This document shows, one piece after another, positions 46,338 through 58,200 of a stretch of 64,000 bases of DNA. The notes beneath the pieces were generated by a model, which saw only the letters and a list, made by a program, of their open reading frames with translations, was not told where the DNA came from and did not search any database. How positions within the stretch are numbered: the stretch's first letter is position 1; the number at the start of each line of letters is the position of its first letter. A program made the position numbers and the translations under genes. Origin of the DNA: Antedon mediterranea. Lineage: Eukaryota; Echinodermata; Crinoidea; Comatulida; Antedonidae. The DNA is taken from contig NC_092670.1 of NCBI RefSeq assembly GCF_964355755.1, positions 38,987,795 through 39,051,794 on the forward strand, in the 5' to 3' direction.

Positions 46338-46747
46338 CAAAGAACTTATAACACAAGAATCTCCTGTTCGTCCGAAGCGCGTAACAATTTCGAAAGGCAT
46401 TGTGGGATAGAATAGAGCTATGGGTGGCGCCATTGTGAGCCATGGAGTAGGGCACCCGCATCAAATTAAAAAGTCAAAATCATAGAGGGGATCTGCTAAT
46501 GCTCTAGGGGGGATAGAGTAATTGACTGAGGAGTAGGGCGCCCGCATCAAATTAGAAAGTCAAAATCATAGAGGGGATCTGCTAATACTCTAGGGGGGGT
46601 TAGAGTATTGACTTCCTAGTTTGGAGGGGGCGCTGCTCCATGCTGTGAAATGGCGTCGCCCAGTTTGACCTTTTAACCCTGTACTTCCGATACTGTGTTT
46701 TGAATGCAAATTGAAGAACAAGAGATTCTTGTGTTATAAGTTCTTTG
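46338..46747. mobile_element. MITE-F, 410 bp with 26-bp inverted ends
   Basis: Ends start CAAAGAACTTATAACACAAG and match as perfect inverted repeats for 26 bp. Both flanks carry TTATAAT (46331-46337 and 46748-46754), a 7-bp target duplication. The interior has an 85-bp direct repeat (46441-46524 and 46529-46612). No transposase. Confidence 0.85.
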
Positions 46748-46859
46748 TTATAATATATTACATTTTTTACCTTCAGAAAGAAATCTAAAAGGTGATTATT
46801 ATACCATAACATTAATATGCACTTATAGTCATAGTAACCAGTTAAAACAAATTTAACAG

Positions 46860-48560
46860 GGTCGAAAATAATTTCGACCCTTTTATTTTTTTAACATAAC
46901 TATCATATACATATGGCTTTATAAGATGATGATAATACAATATATGGCAATATTATCGCATAATTTTAATATATGCTCATATATTGTGTTACCATCATCT
47001 TATAGAGTCATAATAAATTAAAGTAAAAATACAAGAAACATGAAAAACATTTTCGAAAAAAAAAAAAAAAAAATTAACATGCGCAGAACCCATTAGTCGA
47101 CTCTGCGCATGTTTATTATGCTATAGTAACCATTTATGTCAAAAGTAAATGGCCAACTTTCGACCTTTTTATTTTTCGATAAAACTGGTTACTATAGCAC
47201 AATTAACATGCGCAGAACCCATTATTCGTCTCTGCGCATGTTTATTATGCAATAGTAACCATTTATGTCAAAAAATAAAAGGGTCGAAAATCGGCCATTT
47301 TTCGAAAATTTTCCTGTACTATAGTACAGGGATTTTTCAAAAAATGGCAAATTTTCGACCTTTTTATTTTCGATAAAACTGGTTACTATAGCACAATTAA
47401 CATGCGCAGAACCCATTAGTCGACTCTGCGCATGTTTATTATGCTATAGTAACCATTTATGTCAAAAGTAAGTGGCCAACTTTCGACCTTTTTATTTTTC
47501 GATAATGGGTTCTGTGTTTTATTTTTCGATAAAACTGGTTACTATAGAACAATTAACATGCGCAGAACCCATTAGTCGCCTCTGCGCATGTTTATTGTGC
47601 TATACAAAATAATATTATCTACGCACGTGAAGAGCTAAAACAAGAACACGTTTTGTTGATTATCACAAAACTTTGCTTTATGCAGTTGAGTTAATAGTAC
47701 AGGATTTTTTTCGAAAAATACCCAAAATATAACCTTTTTAAAATTCAATTATTATACGATAATATGGCTATATATTGCTTTATATCATCTTATAGAGCCA
47801 TAGTAACTAGTTTTGTCCAAAAATAAAAGGGTCTAAATTTTGCCATTTTGGGAAAAAATCCCTATACTACAGTACAGGAATTTGTTCGAAAAATGCCCAA
47901 AATATAACCTGTTTAAAATTCAATTATTATACGATAATATGGCTATATATTGCTTTGTATCATCTTATAGAGCCATAGTAACTAGTTTTGTCGAAAAACA
48001 AGGTCTAAATTTTGCCATTTTTGGGAAAAAATCCCTATAATATAGTACAGGAATTTGTTCGAAAAATGCCCAAAATATAACCTTTTTAAAATTCAATTAT
48101 TATACAATAATATGGGTATATTGTGCTTTATATCATCTTATAGAGCCATAGTAACGAGTTTTGTCTAAAAATAAAAGGGTGTAAATTTTGCCATTTTTGG
48201 AAAAAATCCCTATACATTGATGAAAAAAATCCCTATACTACAGTACAGGAATTTGTTCGAAAAATGCCCAAAATATAACCTTTTTAAAATTCAATTATTA
48301 TACAATAATATGGGTATATTGTGCTTTATATCATCTTATAGAGCCATAGTAAGTAGTTTTGTCGAAAAATAAAAGGGGTCTTTTTTTTACATGGATTTTT
48401 TTTCCGAAAAATGGCTACTAAAATATCCACTTTTTTCAATTCAAGAACTATGCGATAATATTGCCATATATGCCCATATATTGTGTTATCATCTCATAGA
48501 GCCATAGTAACTATTTACTGCTTACTATGTCTATACGTAGCAATATTATCGCATAATAGA
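46860..48560. repeat. Composite satellite-like array with palindromic units
   Basis: Two unit types alternate. Type 1 holds CATGCGCAGAACCCATTAGT then TCTGCGCATG, a short hairpin, at about 47077, 47206, 47399 and 47552. Type 2 holds ATCATCTTATAGAGCCATAG and CAGTACAGGAATTTGTTCG at a period of about 175 bp between 47690 and 48500. GGGTCGAAA/TTTCGACC and CTATAGTAACCA recur in both. Confidence 0.8.
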
Positions 48561-50221
48561 ATTTTAAAAGCCATCGGCCATTTTCCTAAAAACATCCAGG
48601 TATATTTGTCTTTTCTTTAGAATTGTAAACCAAAATACCAAACAATATATATATATATATTTTTATAAAACTTTAATCTAAAAAAATAACACAACCTTTT
48701 TTTTATGAATAATTTAACTATCTAATAAATCTTTAACTTTATGTTTCTTACTGTATATATTACATCCCTACAGTAAATATGTATAAAAATAATTTGTAAT
48801 AAAAATAGTACATATAAGTTTGTTCATTTCTAATTATTCAATAGTTTAAATAAAAATATGTTCTAATTTTGATTATATATGAATACAATTGAAAAATCTT
48901 ATCTATTGTAGTTTAATTATTTTGTTAACATATGGAGACGAAAAAAGGTAACCTAGACAACAGCCGTGTCTCTACGTCAGTACATTTATATAAAGTATCT
49001 CTTTGGTATCCTGCCTTGTGAGGTAATACACTTCAATATAATATACAAGATAATTTGATCTCTGTAGTATGGGTGCGTAAACTCATGGATATTGTTCCAA
49101 GGCTGTTTAGTAGTCCCAGTAGTTGAATCACAGCTAAAACTAATTTTTCTCATGTAACTGTTAATAAATTAATTTCTATTATATCACTGGGCGGTTAAAA
49201 GTTTATCCACGCCTTTCAATTTATACCTATTTAGTGCATTTACTGTTATATCTGTTATTGATTTTAGTAATTTGCTATTTTAACTTGTAAATGTACACAC
49301 CATTATCATTCAAGATATTTAATTTAATTCATGGACTATTTTAAACAGTTTTTACACTGAGTATTTGTACTATTAGCACGGCTGGAATACAACAACTGTA
49401 GTCTATTTTATACTACCGGTTTACGAATAAACATGATTATTTTCCATAAAAATATTAAACATTAGGAAATGTTCTATATTAAAATAAATAACTTCAATTT
49501 AAACCCTGTATAAATTGATACAATACATTTTTCCTCTACTGCTAACCTCTGCTATTTCGTCAATTCAATGTTTCTAATATTTAATAACAATCAACCTGTT
49601 TGTGATAGGTTTATTACAATAGAGTAACAGTTAAATAGTGATGTTGAGATATTTAATAATGTATCAAAATATTTGCTCTGTTGTAGGTCCAGCCTACTAC
49701 AAAAATAATGTTTGTATTATAAAAATCATAAAAATAAGAACATATTTTGTGTAAAATTACAAGTGGAAAAGCTAAGTTATTATACTGTATAACGAGGCTG
49801 GTGAGGTGGAAAAGGTCATTTAACATTGTAGTTCATTTTTGGAGTGCAGTTTGACTGCCGAGAAACAAGAATTTTCTTGACATAATTTAACTTGAAAAAT
49901 TTTAGATATAGTTCATACATGGAGGTATAAAAATAGGGTCCATGGTTCAACGATGTAACCAAACCAAATAAAATAAATTATAGGATAAAGAAAAGGCTAA
50001 AACATTATTTGTAATGGTTTAGTTAAAATTCCTGAGAAATAACTTCAAAATAATAAAATACTACATTTTTAATAATTTCCTTTTTAGTATTTGATATCAT
50101 AATAAAACTTCGGCAAGCACTTGTACTACAGCAGATAAATAATTGCATTTTGTTAAATAAATATAAAATAATGTATTAAAATAAACGTTGCTTTATGTAA
50201 TAGGGTTTTAAATATACTTTT

Positions 50222-50357
50222 TAAAGATCTGTCTACACTTTTAAACTAGTTTGACAAAAAATGTGTGTTGTGCCCAAATATGGTAGTAATCTGACATCAT
50301 CATGTCAATATATTGGCACATCACATTTTTTTTGTCACAGTGTAGACAGAGCTTTAG
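50222..50357. mobile_element. MITE-A copy
   Basis: Left end TAAAGATCTGTCTACACTTT, right end shortened (GTGTAGACAGAGCTTTA). CCAAATATGG present. Joined to a MITE-D copy on its right. Confidence 0.8.
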
Positions 50358-50525
50358 GCCAATTTACACCGATGAGCGGTAACACAAATCAAAATCTATG
50401 TTATTTCTTATGACCATTTAAACACAATGCGGATCTGATGGTCGGTTTCCAATCTAGATACAGATTCTATGTGGTACAAGCTACATGGTTTTCTGCTTAC
50501 CCTTACCGCTCATAAATTGGCAGAA
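50358..50525. mobile_element. MITE-D copy
   Basis: GGCCAATTTACACCGATGAG at left; TTACCGCTCATAAATTGGC at right. Confidence 0.65.
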
Positions 50526-50837
50526 GGTTGTAAGTGAATCTTGATTTGTTTAATGCACTTTACGTTCCAATGTATAGTTTAATATTCAAAATAATAATCT
50601 GAAATAAAAGAAATCATATAAATTTTTATCGATTTATTCTAACAAAAATATGAAATACACATAGAATAATAGCTACATGATTACAATATTTTCAAATGTA
50701 AAAATAAAGAGTATATGCAATGAAAAGTGTAGAGTATGAGATTTTATCCCACAACCTTAAATGTAATGACGGACCATTATTAGTCATAGTACCTAATACT
50801 TGGGATGGTACCGACCAACTTAACCAAATTGTTGGGA

Positions 50838-51029
50838 CAGTGGCATAATGCAGAGGCCCCTGGCTTAGGGACCCCCAGTGGCCCTCCAATGCAGGAGGCC
50901 TCAGGTGTTTTTAGCGTTTTTCGACATATTTTAATGCCTGTTTTTTCGTCTGGACACTGCTCAGGGTCCCCCATAAGATCCAGGGCCCCTGGGTTTAGCA
51001 AGTGAGCGCTCATAGCCGTTACACCACTG
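50838..51029. mobile_element. hAT-like MITE with 8-bp target duplication
   Basis: Ends CAGTGGCATAA and TTACACCACTG are imperfect inverted repeats of the hAT type. The exact 8-mer TGTTGGGA flanks both sides (50830-50837 and 51030-51037). 192 bp, GC-richer than its surroundings, no coding. Probably in the 3' UTR or flank of the HYR/SEA/EGF gene. Confidence 0.85.
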
Positions 51030-51129
51030 TGTTGGGACTTTCTAAGTAGTGCTGGAGCAAGTTTAAAGGTTTATGTTAATTTAAAAAAATAGTATTTGCA
51101 TAGTATTTACCTTAGTGAGAAGGAAGACT

Positions 51130-52239
51130 TCACATACGTGGTGAATACCTTGGATCCTGTGGTAAAAAACATACAAGAACAATGTTACCATTATTAAAAA
51201 TAAATAAATTCAAATAATTTACGATAAAATGCTCATTAATGAAAAAAACAAAAAAAACAACTTACAGAAAGTTCATCTCCAGATGCGATGAATGGACGCG
51301 AGAAATGTGTTTCGGGTATCCCGTCGTGGTAGAACCTCCCGCCACGATTATCGTAAATTGTATCGTTTTCGATATCATTGAATCCTCGTTCTGGATGAAA
51401 GTTCTCGTTGTTGTAATAATTATCATAAAGTCTATCTTTATTTGGTGGATGACGGTAACTATCTCTGATGTGGAACTCTTCATCGTACATGTGTTGGGGT
51501 CCTACACCGAGGAAACAACAACAGCACACTCCCGCTATGATGACGAGTAATAAGACTAGGAATCCTGCGCCGGATGCTATCGCCGCAATCTGCCACGTTT
51601 CAAGTCCAGACTTGTCCTCACAAGTTGTACCACTCCATCCATCTGTACAACTGTAAAGTTTATAAAGTGTTTAGAATTTATTTATTAAAAATTGAGCAAA
51701 AAAAACCCCCCCCAAAAAAATGCCAAAGAGAAAACAATGGGCCGATAGTCCAATGCAGAATATACAATATAATACATATATAAAAAACTATACAATAACC
51801 ATATCAAAAAGAGAAACAGAAATTCATGTTACATCATTTAACTAATTAAAATTTAAGGTTACAATTTTAATCATTAACTCCTCAGACTAATAACTAATCA
51901 AATACTCATGTACTACTACTAATAATAATGGTAGTCTTATATAGCGCCTAGTACAATGTTTCTAAGCGCTTTACACACAAAAATGATCCATAAAATATCC
52001 TAAGATAACAAAAAAAGGAAGAAAAGCAAAGGAACCGTTTACACCGCTCCATTCTCCAGCACTCCATATGAGGAGAGCTCGCCAGAACAGTATTCACAGG
52101 AGCTCGAGTGAAAAAGGCATCTGTCTATTCTATCCTACTAGTGTATCAAAGCATGGTTCATACCTGCATTCACTTTCAAATGTTACAGAGCTTGTTTCAC
52201 ATGTACCTCCATTCTTGCAGTAATCGGTAGGACACACCT
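51130..52239 (-). other. Last EGF, membrane segment and cytoplasmic tail
   Basis: Exons 52239-52164 and 51650-51266 form one EGF domain (CPTDYCKNGGTC, ECSCTDGWSGTTC). A hydrophobic segment follows (IAAIASGAGFLVLLLVIIAG) with a CCCC run, a likely palmitoylation site. The tail is rich in Tyr and Asn, with YDN twice and YNN once, the pY-x-N form bound by Grb2-type SH2 domains. The last exon adds only DPRYSPRM. Confidence 0.85.
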
Positions 52240-55200
52240 CTGATAAAAAGAAAGGAACATGTTTTGTTTAACCATTTATATTTACGTTATTTTCATAGAA
52301 GTATCCCTATAAAGCTCTGTCAATACTATCAAACTAGTTTGATAAAAAAAAGTGTGATGTGCCCATATATGGACATGACGACGTCGCATCACTACCATAT
52401 TTGGGCACATCACATTTTTTTTCACATAAAGTTTGATAGTGTAGACAGAGCTTAAGACTTTAGCTCAATTCACTCTCATTTAATTCTTTGCCTGGACTAT
52501 TCCATTTTCCTTTTGAGGGGTTTCCATATTGGGAATAATGGCATATGTAGAGTCTATACAGGTAGGGATCTCACGAAATAGACTGGTAGATTAAGGAGGT
52601 AGGCCTGATATGACATCATCATATACGAGCACATCCCATTACTTTGTCCCATAAAGTTCGATAGTGTAGACAGAGCTTTAGGTATGGATGCTGTTTTAAT
52701 TTGTGAGATTATAGAGGAAGACTTAGAATTGAACTAAAGTACCTCATTTGATTCAGCAATGCCACAGTAGAATAATATAATGTATTACCTGCGAATGATT
52801 GGATGGAATTAAGATCTAGAACAAGAGATGAACCGGTGATATGTCCACTGCCGTTAACGTTATTAATAAACATCGTGTCCAACATGTCGGCGTTTGCTGA
52901 TGAATCAATTTCAAAGAGAACTCCGTATTCAACGATGATACTTCCTGATGCAAAGTTTACAATTTGGATCGTTACGTAGTTATCGATTCCACTAAAAAAT
53001 GGCGCAAGCTAAAAAATAATTTACATTGGTTTATGTTAGTATTGTTACCAATAGCGTTTACAATCACACTTATAACATCTTCTTAAAACTAAATCTTTCT
53101 TTTAATGAGAAATGATTTACAGTAATTAAACCAAAGTGCTATACTGCATGGAATGCAAATATGTACATGTGTCTGGACTGTTCTATTTTTATTCAAGGGT
53201 GACTAGCAGAAAAATGTTCAAGAGGTGAGGCGATTTTTCTGGACTGTTCCATTTTCTTCTCTATACAACAAGGATAAAACTTACAGCTTCTATTATCTTA
53301 TCTCTAAGATATATGTATGCATCAGAAGTTGGGTCTTCGAGGTCAGAGGTGAAAGTTGCAATGTCACCATCATACTCTTCTAATGTGAAAGCACCATTAA
53401 AAGTAACTTGCTCTGAAAATAAGACAAAATTAATAATTTGTTAATAATGATTATCGATGTAACAATCTAATATTAGCAAAATAGTAATAAGTAATGGGGA
53501 ATAGAGGACACAATTCTTATGTCTTTAGGCACACGTGGCCAAGGATTACCAATGAAACTGGGATTTTTTGTGAACCAGTTCACCAGGGCAAATTCCTACT
53601 CGTCTCGAATGATGAACTGAATTCTATGAAGTACACATAGGTTATAACTGTGTACACTGGACCTATGGTTTATAGTCTTTATCTGAGAAGACTTGTTCCA
53701 CCACCAGAACTAGGAGCGAGTTGGCCTCGAACCCATACCGATATTGTTGGCTCTTTAGGTACGGTAAACGGCACCCCTGCCTTAACCACTCAGCCATTTA
53801 ACACACTAGTCAAAAGCTGTCAAATAGTAAGTATGACAATCAGTAATGTGGCTGATGTAAACGTACCTGTACAAGTATCAGAGCCTCCAACTTTAGCTGA
53901 GCCATATGGACAGTCACAGCTATAACTACCTACAAGATTTGTACAGACTGCACCTCCAGTGCAGATAGTAGAATCACTGCACTCATTAGTATCTATATGT
54001 ATATTAAGATAAACATTTTATCAATAAATTCAACAGTATTATTGTTATTTGACATACTTATGTTCCTATGACAGCATTTTTATAAACATTTTATCAATAA
54101 ATTCAACAGTATCAATACTTTTATTTGACACGCTTAGGGTCCAATTACAGCAATTCTATAAATATTTCATCAATAAATTTGACAGTATCATCAATATCTA
54201 TTTTTATTTGACATGCTTATTTTTCCTATGAGATGGCATTTTTGTCATCTTTGGCATACCATAGTCTTTTGATATGAATTCACTTAATATTATTCTTTAC
54301 TCGAAGCACCTGATGATTGATTGTTCATCATGGAACAGTGTGTAGTGTGCAAATAAAAAAAAATGTTTGAGTCATTTATTGAGTCATTTATTTCTCAAAA
54401 ACTACATACCTGTTTCGCAGTTGGTCCCTTCGTAACCAGTCACACACGCACATGTGTAAGATGTCCGTGTGCGTGTACACGTGCCTTCATTTTGGCAAGG
54501 ATTAGTTGCACATTCACCATCACCTGAAAAATGTATTATTGTTTTTATTAATTTATTAACATCTGTAATAAAGCTCTGTCTACACTATCAAAGTTTGACA
54601 AAAAGTGTGATGTGCCCAAATATGGTAGTGATAAGACATCATCATGTCCATATATGGGCACATCAAATTTTGTTGACACATACAGTTTGATAGTGTGGAC
54701 AGAGCTTTAATCTGCTTCTTATTTTTATTTTTATTTTATTTTATTCAATTTCCAGGTAACATACAAAAATCATAAACAAGGTACGGCATCATTTAACAAA
54801 ACAGAACAAAAGTACTATCAGCACCTGCGGGTAACCAAAAGTGGATCAGTTCAAAAGCACTGCACTGTCGAGTGGCTTTCCCAACTAATAGTACGAAAAA
54901 CGCAAAAAATGCTTCAACCTATTGTACAGTAGTATAAATTCATAAAACCCAATTCACAAAATCATTGCCGTAAACTAAATCTTAATTTAGTTAAAGGTTG
55001 AACAATCAAAAGTGATAGATTATTCAAATTGTTGCTTGTCATTAGTCAACATGCTTGCGTTACGTTTACGTCCTTGCGTTGCGTGGGAATCAAGCTTCAT
55101 TACCTCATTAAATTTGTACTTACCTATAAAGAATGTGTCCGCTGTGATTGTGTTCATCGTATCAAATGATGCCCCGTTTAATAACGCATAGAATGCATCT

Positions 55201-58200
55201 TCAATGGCGGAGGCTGTCAAGCTTGAATCAGTCGTAGTATGCAGTGTAAAATCCAACACGCCATTATTGTACGTCACTTGTTCGATTCCTACAAAGGAGT
55301 CGGCGATTGTACTTCCTCTAAATAGATCATCGATCTAGAAATATAACAAGAAAATAACCAAGACTTATTAGACTGTCAACGCCAACGTGTTCCATCACGG
55401 CTGCATCAATCGGCCAATTGGATACGCCAGCTTTAAGTCACGAACCACTACATGCATGTTTCAGTGTGTTGAGTGTATCAACCTTTTTTGTTTACAAAGA
55501 AATCATTAATTATATTGCCATTATCATCAATAAAATGATAAAACTGTGCTGTAATAAAAAGTACATTTTTTTATTTTATTTATGTGGTTCTACCTAATAT
55601 ACTGTGTTGAAACCTTTACGAAGAATCAGTCATTTACGAGTAGCAACGTGTTATGGCAGTGATGCTACGATTAAGTAAAAAGTGAGCACTCTGCTCTCTT
55701 ACTTACATCTTGAAGAAGTGTTTCCACGTTGACATTTGCAGAGGAAGCCTCAATGCCGCCAACAGACACCATAGAAACTGTTCCTGTATTCTCTGTTGTA
55801 TCTGTATGTTTAAATGAAAAAAAGAATTTGTAGAATTATAATGAGAAAATCATATCAGTTTTTAAGCTCTACTACTTTGACAAAAAAGTGTGATGTGCCC
55901 AAAGATGGTAGTGATAATCCCAAATATGGTAGTGATCATCATCATCATATCTATATATGAGTACATCACATTTTTTTGTCACAGAAAGTTTGATAGTGTA
56001 CACAGAGCTTTAGAGTATATTACTTTTACACCTATTTTCAAAATGTAAACTCCTTTCCACTGTGAAGTACAAGAGGATAATAACACATAAAGAAGCAGAT
56101 CAATGAACAGTATAGATCAATGATTCATTATGAAAGAAAAATAGACGCATTTCAAATGCAATTATTTATTTCCAGTTTGCGTTTGATATTGTGGAAAAGT
56201 ACAAACCTGCAGCGACCTCAATGGTGACAACAAAACTGCAAGATAGTGAATTTCCAGCGGCGTCCATTGCCGTGTAAGTGACATCTAATGCACCCACTGA
56301 ATACTGCTCTCCAGATAGAACATTTGGTTCTGTAACTGTCACATCCTCTCCACTATTGTCAGTGAATGTTGGAGTGTTCCATGTGACAAGAGCTTGACTT
56401 TGGTCATTTAGAACGTAAACAGTTTGAGCGCTTGGACATTCATTGCTAAGAACAGGATCCTCATTATCTTTGAAAAGCAGAAGAAAATATCATATAATAT
56501 TATTTGAACTATGACAAAGTATTAAAGATATATTGTTTCCTGAAAAAAAACTCATTCATTTTATTGTCACATAATAGTCACTTTGACCAAAAACTGGATT
56601 GAAAAAAGTATTATTTACTTGAATAAAATGTAATTTTAAGCAAAAAATACTTCTTCTCATACAATACTTCTTCGTCATATACTGAGTTTTTGGTTAAAAT
56701 TAACCGTTTCGTTTGTATTTTTATAGTGAAATAATATATTTTTTTTTTACAAAAGTGAATAACTTTATGAAAACTGCAAAATGGCCTATTTAAAGTCCAA
56801 TTTTATTAATCTTCTTTTTTCATGTTATTGGAGGACAATACATCTTTAAGTATCTTTAAGTATTACAATACAAAAAATAACATTTTTTTATTAAATACCT
56901 ATTATAGTAACTGTGAGAACACAAGTCGCCATGTTCACGCCATCCGTTGCCGTAAATGTTACCATTGATACGCCGATTTCAAAAGATCCGGAAGTCATGT
57001 CTGGAGTTATGGTAACTTCCGATGCCAAATTGTCGGATGCTGTTGGCGCTTCCCATGATACAGTGCCTAAGTTGCTGCCTGCGTCGTTATTTCCTTGCAC
57101 CGTAGATGGACAAAAGTCAAACGTAGGGGCTTCCGTATCTTCCGTTACTAAGACGAAGTAGACAAAAACAATATTGATTTAGATATGTACAATATTACTA
57201 CTTTTTATTATACAAATCATATGTAAATTTTTCTTCTCTGTCAGTTGTTCTTATTTTCCTCCTTCAAGAAATCTCTGCAACAATTTAGCAGAATCAAACA
57301 CAGTCAACTCTCTAAATACCGGGCTCTCTAAAACCGGAAAACTCTCCCAAACCAGACTTTTCTTGAAGTCCAAAACTTCCCAAATTCATTTTTACCAATA
57401 AAATCACATTCCAAATGCCAGACTTTCCAGAAAACCTGACATATTAGGCCAGCCCAAAGGTGTCCGGTATTGGGAGAGTTGACTTAGTTATTATACACCC
57501 TCTCTTCCTTACCGATTACTATAACATCAAACTCAAAAGTAGCCTGGTTTCCGCTGCCATCTGTAGCAGTATAAATGAGTGATGTTGTTCCAATATTGAA
57601 GCTCCCACCATTAGTACCTCCTTCTAGTGTTAAAGTAGGAGCTACATTGGAATTGTCTGAAACCGTTGGCTCTGGCCAGTCTACAACCGTTGACGTTGCC
57701 CCATACACACCAGCAGTTACTGGATTTGATGGAGTGAAATCAAACACTGGCATCTCGTTATCTTAACAAAATAGAAATACTGTAGTCAATGTGGTCGACA
57801 GTGGCAAAGTTAATATAGCCACAACCAATTTGTTTTTCGCAATAAAATAATGAATATGCAGTACTGTATAAATAAAGTAGAAATTACACAGAATGTAGAA
57901 TATTACTTAAAGAAAAGAACATGTATGTTTGTTTGTTTGTATATACTGCTGTACTTAAAAACCGTTTATGCATATATTATTCGTTTCGTTCAAACAGATA
58001 TGAAAACATTCTGGGCAGGGGCAGCTTAAGCAAAATCACCAAATGAGTCAGCTACCCCTCAGATATATTTTTAAAAGTTCATAAACATTTGTCAATAAAA
58101 TTAATTTAGTCTACAAATAAAATTAATTTAAACTATACTTCCAGTTACTTTTAGATGAGAAGTAAAAAAAAAACAATAAAATAAAAACTAACCATTTACT

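Larger units (their letters stand above)
46279..51129. other. Intergenic region between LDAH and the HYR/SEA/EGF gene
   Basis: No supportable exon. It contains MITE-F, the palindromic satellite-like array, an AT-rich plain stretch (48.6-50.2 kb) in which I see nothing else, one MITE-A, one MITE-D and a hAT-like MITE. Confidence 0.6.

Noticed and set aside
51239-51550. A 103-codon plus-strand frame
   Set aside because: Shadow of the membrane and tail exon on the opposite strand, which has matching splice phases.
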